Source: Rhodoferax sp. (GTDB lineage Bacteria; Pseudomonadota; Gammaproteobacteria; Burkholderiales; Burkholderiaceae_C). Taken from it: 64,000 bases of DNA. The notes below the pieces were generated by a model that was given only the letters and a program-made list of their open reading frames with translations, did not search any database and was not told the origin of the DNA. Below are positions 35,008 through 43,269 of the stretch, in pieces. The translations under genes and the position numbers were made by a program. The stretch is from assembly GCF_028715765.1 (NCBI RefSeq), contig NZ_JAQURE010000004.1:1-64000 (forward strand), in the 5' to 3' direction. The number at the start of each line of letters is the position of its first letter. Within the stretch, counting starts at the first letter, position 1.

Positions 35008-36861
35008 ATGTCATGGGCTGGAAAAATACTCCGCGTTAACTTGACCGCAGGCACCGTCAAGTCTGAACCTCTCAACATGGAATGGGCGCAAAGCTACATC
35101 GGCTCACGCGGCCTGGGTACCAAGTACCTGGTCGAAGAAGTTGATGCCAAAGTTGACCCGCTGTCTGCTGACAACAAAATCATCTGGGCCACTGGCCCGC
35201 TCACAGGCACCATGGCTTCTACCGGTGGCCGCTACACCGTCATCACCAAAGGCCCGCTGACGGGTGCCATTGCCTGTTCCAATTCGGGTGGCTACTGGGG
35301 TGCTGAGTTCAAGATGGCCGGCTGGGACATGGTCATTTTTGAAGGCAAATCCGAGAAACCGGTTTACCTGTATGTCAACGACGACGTGGCCGAGTTGCGC
35401 GATGCTGCCCACCTGTGGGGTCAAAGCGTCTGGCAGACCGAAGAAATTATCAAGAAAGGCCTGCAAGACCCCTTGACCCGCGTCTCCAGCATTGGCAAAG
35501 CCGGTGAAAACGGCGTGCTGTTTGCCGCCGTGGTCAACGACCTGCACCGTGCGGCAGGCCGCTCTGGCGTGGGCGCGGTCATGGGCAGCAAAAACCTCAA
35601 GGCCATTGCCGTGCGCGGCACCAAAGGTGTGGGCAACATCAAAGACCCGAAAGCTTTCATGGCTGCCACCAAAGCCGCCAAAAAAGTGCTGGCCGACAAC
35701 GGTGTCACCGGCACCGGCTTGCCGGCCATGGGCACACAAGTGCTGATGAGCGTGATCAACGAAGTGGGTGGCTTGCCCACCCGCAACCACACGGACAACC
35801 AGTTTGAAGGTGCGATGGACATTGGCGCTGAAGCCATGGCCAAACCGCGCGCCACCGACGGCAAAAAACACCTGGTGACGAACCAGGCCTGCTTTGGGTG
35901 CACCATTGCTTGCGGGCGCATCAGCAAAATGGACGAAGGCCACTTCACCATCGAGAACAAGCCGCAATACCGCGGTGCCAACGGCGGTCTCGAGTACGAA
36001 GCAGCTTGGGCGCTGGGCGCGGCCAACGGCGTGAACGACCTGGAATGCCTGCAGTACGCCAACCTGCTGTGCAACGAAGAAGGCATTGACCCGATCAGCT
36101 TTGGTGCCACGGTGGGCGCGGTGATGGAGCTCTACGGCATGGGCGTGCTGACCAAAGAGCAAATCGGCATCGAAGCCCCGTTTGGCTCGGCGCGTGCACT
36201 GGCCTTTTTGGCTGAAGAAACCGTCAACGGGCGCGGCTTCGGCAAGGAAATTGGCCAGGGCTCCAAACGCCTGACCGCCAAATATGGTCACCCGGAACTC
36301 AGCATGTCCAGCAAAGGCCAGGAATTTCCGGCCTATGACGGCCGTGCCATTCAAGGTATCGGCTTGGCCTACGCCACCAGCAACCGGGGCGGTTGCCACC
36401 TGCGCGGTTACACCATTGCGTCCGAGATTCTGGGCATCCCGGTCAAGACCGACCCGCTTGAATCGCAAGGCAAGCCAGAATTGGTCAAGGCCTTCCAAGA
36501 CGCTACGGCTGCTTTTGACTCAAGCGGTTTGTGCATCTTCACCACCTTTGCCTGGGGTCTGCAAGACCTGGCGCCGCAAATCTCCGCCGCCTGTGGCGAC
36601 CAGTACACCATTGAAGAGCTGGCACTGATTGGCGAGCGCATCTGGAACATGGAGCGTGAGTTCAACAACCGTGCTGGCTTCACCAAGGCCGATGACAGCC
36701 TGCCCGCACGCCTGACCAGCGCCGAGGGTGCCTGCAAAACTGGCCCCGCCAAAGGCAAGTTCAACGAGTTGGCCACCATGCTGCCGCTGTACTACCAAGC
36801 CCGTGGCTGGGACGCTGAAGGCCGCCCCACCGCTGAAACCCGCGAACGCTTGAGCCTGTAG
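35008..36861 (+). CDS. aorB: tungsten-dependent aldehyde:ferredoxin oxidoreductase catalytic subunit
   Basis: A 617-residue enzyme of the AOR family, which oxidises aldehydes to acids using a tungsten bis-pterin cofactor. The N terminus reads GKILRVNLTAGTVKSEPLNMEWAQSYIGSRGLGTKYL. Pterin-binding segments include ATGPLTGTMASTGGRYTVITKGPLTGAIACSNSGGYWG and GRSGVGAVMGSKNLKAIAVRGTKG. The [4Fe-4S] ligands are ACFGCTIACGR plus a distal Cys in SSGLCIFTTFA. AGGAGA lies 8 bases before ATG 35008. The long open frame reaching further upstream was rejected because homology starts at MSWAGK. The metal (W versus Mo) follows from the family, not from the sequence alone. Confidence 0.93.
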   Translation: MSWAGKILRVNLTAGTVKSEPLNMEWAQSYIGSRGLGTKYLVEEVDAKVDPLSADNKIIWATGPLTGTMASTGGRYTVITKGPLTGAIACSNSGGYWGAEFKMAGWDMVIFEGKSEKPVYLYVNDDVAELRDAAHLWGQSVWQTEEIIKKGLQDPLTRVSSIGKAGENGVLFAAVVNDLHRAAGRSGVGAVMGSKNLKAIAVRGTKGVGNIKDPKAFMAATKAAKKVLADNGVTGTGLPAMGTQVLMSVINEVGGLPTRNHTDNQFEGAMDIGAEAMAKPRATDGKKHLVTNQACFGCTIACGRISKMDEGHFTIENKPQYRGANGGLEYEAAWALGAANGVNDLECLQYANLLCNEEGIDPISFGATVGAVMELYGMGVLTKEQIGIEAPFGSARALAFLAEETVNGRGFGKEIGQGSKRLTAKYGHPELSMSSKGQEFPAYDGRAIQGIGLAYATSNRGGCHLRGYTIASEILGIPVKTDPLESQGKPELVKAFQDATAAFDSSGLCIFTTFAWGLQDLAPQISAACGDQYTIEELALIGERIWNMEREFNNRAGFTKADDSLPARLTSAEGACKTGPAKGKFNELATMLPLYYQARGWDAEGRPTAETRERLSL

Positions 36862-36868
36862 GTTAATT

Positions 36869-36908
36869 GGGGTCAGATCACCGCCCGCAGGGTGTGTGCT
36901 CTGACCCC
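36869..36908. repeat. GGGGTCAGA palindromic repeat between aorB and aorC
   Basis: The unit starts GGGGTCAGA and ends TCTGACCCC, with a different interior from the copies at 34191-34282. It begins 7 bases after the aorB stop. Confidence 0.82.
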
Positions 36909-36959
36909 GAACATCAAACAAGCGGTCTTCCACGACCGCTTTTTTCTGGAGAAATCATC

Positions 36960-38348
36960 ATGACCCACCACGTCATCCTGGGCGCAGGCCCAGCCGGTGT
37001 CATTGCCGCCGAAAGCATTCGCAAATTGGCACCGCTGGATGCCATCACCCTCATCGGCGACGAGCCCGAGCCGTCTTACTCGCGCATGGCCATTCCCTAC
37101 CTGCTGATGGGCAACATCATTGAGTCTGGCACTTACCTGCGGAAAACCCCCAGCCACTTTGCCGATTTGAAAATCAAAGTGGTTCAAAACCGCGTGCAGT
37201 CTGTGCAGGCTGCTACCAAAACAGTGGTGCTCAAAAACGGTGAAATGCTCCACTTTGACACCTTGTTGGTGGCTACGGGTTCGCACCCGGTAAGCCCGCC
37301 CATTCCTGGCATCAAGTCAGCTGGCGTGCACACCTGCTGGACGCTGGCCGATGCCCGCGCCATCATGCAACTGGCCAAACCCGGTGCCCGGGTGCTGCAG
37401 CTTGGCGCTGGCTTCATTGGCTGCATCATCATGGAAGCGCTGGCGGCACGTGGCGTGAAATTGAGCGTGGTGGAAATGGGCGACCGCATGGTGCCGCGCA
37501 TGATGGGCCCCACTGCCGGCGGCATGATCCGCGACTGGGTCGATGCCAAAGGTGTGCAGGTGTTCACCAGCACAAGGGTTGAGTCGATTGAGCCGCAAGC
37601 CGCGCCTGAGCCCAGCTTGCTGGAGAAAATTGCCAGCACAGTCGGTATTGGTTCAGGCGTGGGCTCGTCGGACGCTGGCGAACATCATTCACCGGTGTTG
37701 AATGTCAAGCTCTCCAATGGCACCACAGTGCAGGCAGATTTGGTCATCAGCGCGGCCGGTGTGCGCCCGGCCATTGGTTACCTGGAAAACTCTGGCATCA
37801 CCTGCTTGCTGGGGGTGTTGACGGACGAGCACCTGCAAACCAACGTGCCCGGTGTGTATGCCGCAGGGGATTGCGCCGAGGCCCTGGACAAAGTCAGTGG
37901 CAAGATGATTGTCAGCGCCATCCAGCCCAACGCCGCCGAGCAAGCCCGCGTGGCCGCAGCCAACATGGTGGCTTATTCAAAAGGCCAGCCCCCCACGACC
38001 GAACTCAAAGGCGTGACGCAAATCAACGTGCTTGACACGCTGGGGCTGATTTCCAGCAGCTTTGGCGACTGGCAGGGTGTGCCCGGTGGGGCGCATGTGG
38101 AATTGACCGACAAGGCCGCTGGCCGTCACCTGAGCCTGCAGTTCAAGGACGATGTGCTGGTGGGTTGCAACAGCGTCGGCTGGACCGAGCACGTGGGTGT
38201 GATGCGTGGGCTGGTGGAAGGCCAGATCAAACTTGGGGGCTGGGCTGACACCTTGAAACAAGACCCTACCTTGTTGATGGAGGCTTATCTGGCCAGCGCG
38301 CAAGGGCAAGGCCACTGGTCGGGTGCGCAGGACGAACGTCGGCGATAA
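36960..38348 (+). CDS. aorC: AorC-like FAD/NAD-linked oxidoreductase subunit
   Basis: A 462-residue flavoprotein of the NADH oxidase/ferredoxin reductase type. It has the FAD motif HVILGAGPAGVIAAESIRK, the segment PSYSRMAIPYLLMGNI, NAD motif VLQLGAGFIGCIIMEALAARG and the second FAD site VPGVYAAGDCAEA. In Aromatoleum, AorC links the tungsten enzyme to NAD+. A Gly/Ser-rich loop (GIGSGVGSSDAGEHHS) near residue 230 is an apparent insertion. GGAG lies 7 bases before ATG 36960. It follows aorB after a 98-base gap containing a palindromic repeat. Confidence 0.88.
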   Translation: MTHHVILGAGPAGVIAAESIRKLAPLDAITLIGDEPEPSYSRMAIPYLLMGNIIESGTYLRKTPSHFADLKIKVVQNRVQSVQAATKTVVLKNGEMLHFDTLLVATGSHPVSPPIPGIKSAGVHTCWTLADARAIMQLAKPGARVLQLGAGFIGCIIMEALAARGVKLSVVEMGDRMVPRMMGPTAGGMIRDWVDAKGVQVFTSTRVESIEPQAAPEPSLLEKIASTVGIGSGVGSSDAGEHHSPVLNVKLSNGTTVQADLVISAAGVRPAIGYLENSGITCLLGVLTDEHLQTNVPGVYAAGDCAEALDKVSGKMIVSAIQPNAAEQARVAAANMVAYSKGQPPTTELKGVTQINVLDTLGLISSSFGDWQGVPGGAHVELTDKAAGRHLSLQFKDDVLVGCNSVGWTEHVGVMRGLVEGQIKLGGWADTLKQDPTLLMEAYLASAQGQGHWSGAQDERRR

Positions 38349-38382
38349 AGTGACGTGAATGTCAATGGAGGTGTTCCAACTT

Positions 38383-38637
38383 ATGAAAATCACACTCAAA
38401 CTGTTTGCCTCACTCACTGACTATTTGCCACCTGAGTCCAAGTACACCAATGTGGTGGCGCTGGACATTGCGCCTGAGACCACCATTGCGCAACTCATTG
38501 AGCAGCACCGTTTGCCAGAAAAATTGGTGCATTTGGTGCTTGTCAACGGCACCTACGTGGCGGCAGACCAGCGGGCGGGTAAAACCCTCAACGAAGGCGA
38601 TGCCTTGGCCATTTGGCCACCCATTGCTGGGGGCTGA
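38383..38637 (+). CDS. MoaD/ThiS-like sulfur carrier, AorD-like
   Basis: An 84-residue ubiquitin-fold protein (KITLKLFASLTDYLPP, DIAPETTIAQLIEQHRLPEKLVHLVLVNG) ending IWPPIAGG. The terminal Gly-Gly is the thiocarboxylate-forming end used to sulfurate molybdopterin. In aor operons a MoaD-like gene is thought to supply the tungsten cofactor. ATG 38383 was chosen, with GGAGG about 12 bases upstream, over a Met 24 bases earlier. It follows aorC by 34 bases. Confidence 0.85.
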   Translation: MKITLKLFASLTDYLPPESKYTNVVALDIAPETTIAQLIEQHRLPEKLVHLVLVNGTYVAADQRAGKTLNEGDALAIWPPIAGG

Positions 38638-38640
38638 TGT

Positions 38641-38699
38641 TTGTATAAGAAATTGGCATCTAGAGCTTATTCTATAAGCATGAGTAGCTATCAATATGC
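38641..38699. repeat. dispersed palindromic repeat, copy downstream of the MoaD-like gene
   Basis: Contains AATTGGCATCTAGAGCTTAT then ATAAGCATGAGTAGCTATCA, a diverged version of the repeat core found at about a dozen places in this window. It includes the apparent start codon of the next gene. Confidence 0.8.
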
Positions 38700-38995
38700 A
38701 AGCATTTTACGCTGAGCGTTTTGACCGTGAAATGGCTTGCACTGAGGCCGATTGGCTGCGCTGGCTGCCCGCTGCCGTGGGTGACAGGCACTGGAAACTT
38801 CAGACTGGCACGGCCGGTGTACGCATTGACGATGGTGCGCTGGGCTTGAAGTGGCAGGTGGCCGCCCCGCGGGTGATTGGCTTGGTGCGCATGCCGGTGC
38901 TCAGGGTGAGCTTTCGCTTTGCCGGGCTGGACGATGCGCAGCGTTACACCTTCATGAAACGCTTTGATTTGTACATGCAGCGCGGTGGCGGCTAG
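38696..38995 (+). CDS. conserved-looking protein of unknown function in the aor cluster
   Basis: A 99-residue soluble protein (FDREMACTEADWLRWLPAA, MPVLRVSFRFAGLDDAQRYTFMKRFDLYMQRGGG) with no motif I recognise. It has coding-like codon use and no overlapping alternative. The ATG at 38696 falls inside a dispersed repeat and has no clear ribosome binding site. A second repeat copy follows the stop. Its place at the end of the operon hints at a role with the Aor complex or its cofactor, but nothing in the sequence proves this. Confidence 0.6.
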   Translation: MQAFYAERFDREMACTEADWLRWLPAAVGDRHWKLQTGTAGVRIDDGALGLKWQVAAPRVIGLVRMPVLRVSFRFAGLDDAQRYTFMKRFDLYMQRGGG

Positions 38996-39002
38996 CTTGT
39001 AA

Positions 39003-39060
39003 GCCAAATTGGCCTCTAGCGCTTATGGATAAAGCTTAAGCAGCTACAAATGAAATAGCA
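39003..39060. repeat. dispersed palindromic repeat, copy after the unknown aor-cluster gene
   Basis: Contains AAATTGGCCTCTAGCGCTTA then AAGCTTAAGCAGCTACAAAT, close to the family core, 7 bases after the stop at 38995. Confidence 0.85.
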
Positions 39061-39110
39061 ATTAACCGTCATGGCTCTGGCTTGCGCTGAGCGTGTTGAT
39101 GAGGTTTGGG

Positions 39111-39413
39111 TCAGTGCCCAGACTTGGCTGGTATGGCCGGGTGCACGGGCGCAAAGGGCAGGGCGTTGACTGTGACCCCTTCGGCTGAAAAGTTGGCGGC
39201 TTTGCGCGCGCCAATGCCTTGCACCCGGGTGATGACATCGTTCCAGTCTTTGAATGGTGCTTTTTTTCGTTCAGCCAAAATTTTGCTTGAAGTGCCAGGC
39301 CCCACGCCTTTGATGCTGTCGAGCTCGGCCTCAGAGGCTTGGTTGAGGTCGATGGCGGCCAGGCAGGCCAACGCGGTGCACAGTGCACACAGGGTGACTA
39401 ATTTTTTTAGCAT
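39111..39413 (-). CDS. secreted ComEA-like helix-hairpin-helix DNA-binding protein
   Basis: A 100-residue protein with a short signal (MLKKLVTLCALCTALACLAA) followed by IDLNQASEAELDSIKGVGPGTSSKILAERKKAPFKDWNDVITRVQGIGARKAANFSAEG. These are the two helix-hairpin-helix motifs of ComEA, which binds incoming DNA in the periplasm during transformation. It lies 23 bases downstream of hldD on the same strand. Only this domain is present, as usual in betaproteobacteria. Confidence 0.88.
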   Translation of the reverse strand: MLKKLVTLCALCTALACLAAIDLNQASEAELDSIKGVGPGTSSKILAERKKAPFKDWNDVITRVQGIGARKAANFSAEGVTVNALPFAPVHPAIPAKSGH

Positions 39414-39436
39414 CACATGCCCTCGGTGTGGGTGAC

Positions 39437-40456
39437 TCAACCCTGTTGCGCCAAATTCGCTACATAGCTGCTGACCCCGGTGTGCACATCGGCAAACACG
39501 TGGTCGCAGCCAGTGGCACGCAGCGCCGTGAGGTCGGCCTGGGTGTAGCACTGGTATTTGCCGCGCAAGGCCTCTGGAAACGGCACATATTCAAGCAGCC
39601 CTTGGGCCATCAACTCGTCCAACGGCAAAGCGGCTTGGCCGTTGAGCTGGCGCAGCGCGTTGACAGTGGCACTGGCCACATCATTGAAAGGCTGGGCGCG
39701 GCCGGTGCCTAAATTGAAAATGCCAGACACGCCGGGGTGGTCAAAAAACCAGAGGTTGACCGCCACCACGTCGTCAATGAAGACAAAGTCGCGCATTTGC
39801 GCGCCCGCTGCGTAGCCACCGTATTCGCCAAACAGCTTGACCTTGCCCTCGGCCTTGAATTGGTTGAACTGGTGAAACGCCACGCTGGCCATGCGGCCCT
39901 TGTGCTGCTCGCGCGGGCCATACACATTGAAGTACCTGAAACCCACCACCTGCATGGTTTTGCCAGCAAAAGCGCGGTGAAATTCATGGCCGCATTCTTG
40001 GCGCATGCGTTGGTCAAACAGCAGTTTGGAGTAGCCATAGACGTTCAGTGGGCGCTCAAATGCGGGGTCTTCACGAAATGTGTCAGAGCCGCCATAGGTG
40101 GCAGCGCTGGAGGCATACAGCAGCCGCGCACCGCGCTTTTGGCAGGCTTGGTACAACTTGACCGAGGTGGCAAAGTTGTTTTGCATCATGTACTTGCCAT
40201 TCATTTCCATGGTGTCGCTGCACGCGCCTTCATGAAAAATGGCTTCGACCTGGCCGTAACTGCCGCTGGCATAGTCGTCGTAAAACTCATCGGCATCAAC
40301 ATAGTCGCTGATTTGCAGGTCGGCCAAATTGCGAAATTTGTCGCCTTGCGTCAGGTCATCAACCGCAATGATGTCGCGCATGCCGCGCGCGTTGAGCCCT
40401 TTGATCAGGTTGGAACCAATAAAACCGGCTGCACCGGTAACCACAATTCTTGTCAT
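39437..40456 (-). CDS. hldD: ADP-L-glycero-D-manno-heptose-6-epimerase
   Basis: A 339-residue short-chain dehydrogenase-like epimerase that makes ADP-L,D-heptose for the LPS inner core. It has the nucleotide motif [18 protein letters not shown], the [14 protein letters not shown] segment, catalytic [10 protein letters not shown] (YxxxK) and [19 protein letters not shown], all characteristic of HldD. It overlaps the kinase gene by 4 bases. Confidence 0.95.
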   Translation of the reverse strand: MTRIVVTGAAGFIGSNLIKGLNARGMRDIIAVDDLTQGDKFRNLADLQISDYVDADEFYDDYASGSYGQVEAIFHEGACSDTMEMNGKYMMQNNFATSVKLYQACQKRGARLLYASSAATYGGSDTFREDPAFERPLNVYGYSKLLFDQRMRQECGHEFHRAFAGKTMQVVGFRYFNVYGPREQHKGRMASVAFHQFNQFKAEGKVKLFGEYGGYAAGAQMRDFVFIDDVVAVNLWFFDHPGVSGIFNLGTGRAQPFNDVASATVNALRQLNGQAALPLDELMAQGLLEYVPFPEALRGKYQCYTQADLTALRATGCDHVFADVHTGVSSYVANLAQQG

Positions 40457-41382
40457 GCAAACAACTCCTCATAAGAAACAGTAGCGGTGCCAAATTTGCC
40501 CACCACCAGGCCACCGGCGCGGTTGGCCAGCGGCAAGGCTTCGCGCAAGCCATAGCCTGCTGCCACCAAGGCGGCCATGGTGGCAATGACGGTGTCGCCG
40601 GCACCGGTGACATCAAACACCTCACGAGCTTGGGCGCTGACATGCAAGGCACCTTGTGCATCAAACAAGGTCATGCCTTCTTCACTGCGGGTCAACAGCA
40701 CCGCCTGCAGGTGCAGTTGGGTGCGCAAGGCTTGCACTTTGCTCAGCAGCTCGGCCTCTGAGCTCCAGTGGCCGATGACCTGCTGCAGTTCAGCACGGTT
40801 GGGGGTGATGACGGTGGCGCCCTGGTAGCGCGAATAGTCGGCGCCTTTGGGGTCAATCAAAATGGGTGTGCCAGCGGCTTGGGCACGCGCAATCATGTCG
40901 CTGACATGCGCCAAACCACCTTTGCCGTAGTCAGAAAACAGCACCGCCTGATGGCTGGGTAAAAGCTCAATGAAGGTGGCGGTTTGACTGGCCAGCACTT
41001 CGGTTTGCGGCGTGTTTTCAAAGTCCATGCGCAGCAGCTGCTGCTGGCGCCCAATCACACGCAGTTTGACGGTGGTTTTGAGTTGCGCATCGCGGCCAAA
41101 GTGGGTTTGGATGCCAGTTTTGGCCACCAGCGCTTCAAGCTTGTGACTGGCTTCGTCGTCCCCCACCACGGTCAATAGCGACGACTGGGCGCCGAGTGTG
41201 ACCACGTTGTAGGCCACGTTGGCGGCACCACCGTTGCGCTCTTCTTCGCGGGTGACGCGCACCACAGGCACCGGTGCCTCGGGGCTGATGCGGTCGACCG
41301 CGCCGTACCAGTAGCGATCCAGCATCACATCACCTACCACCAGCACGCGCGCACTGGCCAATTTTTCTTTTGAGATTTTCAT
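40453..41382 (-). CDS. rfaE1: D-glycero-beta-D-manno-heptose-7-phosphate kinase
   Basis: A 309-residue PfkB-family kinase ([67 protein letters not shown]). It corresponds to the N-terminal half of E. coli HldE; the adenylyltransferase half is not fused here and is not present elsewhere in the window, so it must be a separate gene. It is coupled to lapB and hldD by 4-base overlaps. Confidence 0.93.
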   Translation of the reverse strand: MKISKEKLASARVLVVGDVMLDRYWYGAVDRISPEAPVPVVRVTREEERNGGAANVAYNVVTLGAQSSLLTVVGDDEASHKLEALVAKTGIQTHFGRDAQLKTTVKLRVIGRQQQLLRMDFENTPQTEVLASQTATFIELLPSHQAVLFSDYGKGGLAHVSDMIARAQAAGTPILIDPKGADYSRYQGATVITPNRAELQQVIGHWSSEAELLSKVQALRTQLHLQAVLLTRSEEGMTLFDAQGALHVSAQAREVFDVTGAGDTVIATMAALVAAGYGLREALPLANRAGGLVVGKFGTATVSYEELFA

Positions 41383-42536
41383 AGTTCTTCAACCCGCTCA
41401 GGCGGGTAGCTGTCCCAGGTTTGGCAGCCAGGGCATTGCCAAAAATGTTGTGTGGCCTCAAAGCCGCAAGCGGCGCAGCGAAAACGCAGCAAAGGCGTGA
41501 CGGCATGCTCTAAGGCACGCTGCACCTGCGGATGAAATTGTTCGTGTTCCAACTTTTCACCGGCAATCCATTGGCTGGCCGCCACCAGCGACGGGGTTTT
41601 TTCAAGGTGGCGGGCATACCACTGCCGCGCGCTGGTGGCATCGTCAGACAGCGCCTTGGAGAGGGTGACCACCGCTTCCAGCACATCCAGGCAAGGGTGG
41701 CTGGTATACAGGTTTTGCAGCAGTTCGTAGGTTTTTTGGGCCTGGTCACAGCGCAGCGCCAAGCTGGCCAAAGGCTGTGCCATCAAAGCTGTGCCGCTGG
41801 GGCATAGGGTCAGCGCACTCACCAAGGTCTGCCAGGCTTGGCTCGTGTGCCCCATTTGGTCTTGCAATTGCGCCAGTGCCATGCGGGGTCGGACTGCCTC
41901 TGGCGCTTGATCAATGGCTTGGGCGAGCAAAGCCTCAGCTTCCTGCCATTGTTTTTGAGCGACACATTGCGCGGCTTGCTCGCACAAATAATGTGCCAAG
42001 CGGGGGCTGAAGCTGCCGGGCTGTGCCAGGTTGAGCTTGTGAGCCACTTGGGCGGCCTGCGCCCAGTCTCGGCTGCGTTCGTAGTTGGCCAGCAGCGACA
42101 GCCTGGCTTGTGCCTCAAAAGGTGTGCCTTCGAGTTTGAGCAAGGCGGCTTCGGCACGGTCAAGCAAGCCCGCTTTTAAAAAATCAAGTGCCAGCGCGTG
42201 CTGTGCGCGGTCACGGTCGGCTTGGCTCAGGTCAGCGCGTGAGAGCAAATGCTCGTGCACCCGCACCGCGCGATCGTATTCGCCACGACGGCGAAACAAA
42301 TTGCCCAGCGCAAAGTGCAGCTCGGAGGTGTCGGGGTCGTTTTGAACGGCTTCAATGAAGGCATCAATGGCCAGGTCTTGCTGCTCATTGAGCAAGAAAT
42401 TCAGCCCTTTGAAATAGGCTTTGGGATGACTGCGGTTTTCAAGCCGAAACTGACGCAAATCAAACCTGGAGGCCAACCAGCCCAAGACAAAAGCCAGGGG
42501 CAGCCCCAGCAGCACCCAACTCAGATCAAAGTCCAT
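41379..42536 (-). CDS. lapB: LapB (YciM) LPS assembly regulator
   Basis: A 385-residue protein with one N-terminal membrane helix (LSWVLLGLPLAFVLGWLASRF), then repeated TPR motifs (ELHFALGNLFRRRGEYDRAVRVHEHLL and others) and a C-terminal rubredoxin-like zinc site FRCAACGFEATQHFWQCPGCQTWDSYPPE. In E. coli, LapB works with FtsH to control LpxC and LPS synthesis. ATG 42536 was chosen because the membrane helix begins there. It overlaps lapA by 11 bases. Confidence 0.93.
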   Translation of the reverse strand: MDFDLSWVLLGLPLAFVLGWLASRFDLRQFRLENRSHPKAYFKGLNFLLNEQQDLAIDAFIEAVQNDPDTSELHFALGNLFRRRGEYDRAVRVHEHLLSRADLSQADRDRAQHALALDFLKAGLLDRAEAALLKLEGTPFEAQARLSLLANYERSRDWAQAAQVAHKLNLAQPGSFSPRLAHYLCEQAAQCVAQKQWQEAEALLAQAIDQAPEAVRPRMALAQLQDQMGHTSQAWQTLVSALTLCPSGTALMAQPLASLALRCDQAQKTYELLQNLYTSHPCLDVLEAVVTLSKALSDDATSARQWYARHLEKTPSLVAASQWIAGEKLEHEQFHPQVQRALEHAVTPLLRFRCAACGFEATQHFWQCPGCQTWDSYPPERVEEL

Positions 42537-42828
42537 CGGCGTAACTCGGCGCGCCAGCAGCCGGTGGCGTTGCAGTGGACGGCGCAGGTTGAGCAGCTGC
42601 GGTCTTGTCCACTTGATGGCTGACCCAGCGTGGCAGCATGCCCAGCACGCCCACCACCACACCCGCAGTGAAGGCACCGAGCACCATCAAAACCTGCGGC
42701 GCACGCCATGATTTGCCAAAGAAAAAGTTGACAGTGGTGTCTTGCTGATTGTTCAGCGCAAAGGCAAAAAGGGTAAAAAAGATGCCGACTTTCAGGAGCC
42801 ACTTCAGCAACCACAGCATGTGTTTCAT
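42526..42828 (-). CDS. lapA: LapA (DUF1049) inner-membrane protein
   Basis: A 100-residue protein with two membrane helices (LKVGIFFTLFAFALNNQQDTTVNFFFGKSWRAPQVLMVLGAFTAGVVVGVLG) and an Ala/Pro-rich soluble tail. The NNQ...V.FFFG pattern between helices is typical of LapA. It is coupled with lapB and lies downstream of ihfB. Confidence 0.92.
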   Translation of the reverse strand: MKHMLWLLKWLLKVGIFFTLFAFALNNQQDTTVNFFFGKSWRAPQVLMVLGAFTAGVVVGVLGMLPRWVSHQVDKTAAAQPAPSTATPPAAGAPSYADGL

Positions 42829-42887
42829 AGGAAAGGGCAGAGGTTAAAAGCGCAAAGTCACCGTTCGAGCGCAGGGTGTAGGGCGCA

Positions 42888-43190
42888 TCAGGGTGCGCAA
42901 GGTAGATCGGCGTGCTGGTCAACTGCCAGTCGCAACGCTTTGCCGGGCTTGAAATGAGCCACGCGTTTTCCAGGAATGGCCACGCTCTCGCCACTGCGCG
43001 GGTTGCGCCCCATGCGGGGGAGGCGTTGATTGACAGAAAAACTGCCAAAACCACGAATCTCAATGCGGTTTCCGCTGGCCATGGCATCGTTCATGGCATC
43101 CAGGATGGCTTTGACTGCAAACTCAGCATCACGCTGAGTGAGTTGCACAAAGCGAGCAGCAAGTTCTGCAACAAGGTCAGAGCGGGTCAT
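42888..43190 (-). CDS. ihfB: integration host factor beta subunit
   Basis: A 100-residue histone-like protein with the DNA-bending arm segment [45 protein letters not shown] and N-terminal [17 protein letters not shown] would also be expected to bend DNA between the activator sites and the sigma-54 promoter at 32.2 kb. It is downstream of rpsA, as in many proteobacteria, with a terminator between them. Confidence 0.95.
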   Translation of the reverse strand: MTRSDLVAELAARFVQLTQRDAEFAVKAILDAMNDAMASGNRIEIRGFGSFSVNQRLPRMGRNPRSGESVAIPGKRVAHFKPGKALRLAVDQHADLPCAP

Positions 43191-43212
43191 GTGATAACAA
43201 GGAAGATTAAAT

Positions 43213-43246
43213 AAAAAAACGACCGGCGCACAAAGCCACCGGTCGT
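43213..43246 (-). terminator. rho-independent terminator between rpsA and ihfB
   Basis: On the minus strand ACGACCGG-12 bases-CCGGTCGT is followed by a run of T, 24 bases after the rpsA stop. It would separate or attenuate transcription into ihfB. Confidence 0.88.
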
Positions 43247-43269
43247 TTGGTCAGTCACACATCAACAGA

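Noticed and set aside
35104-36498. 464-residue open frame antisense to aorB
   Set aside because: It mirrors a well-supported gene; its translation is His/Gln/Val-rich with no domain, an artefact of GC-rich codon use.
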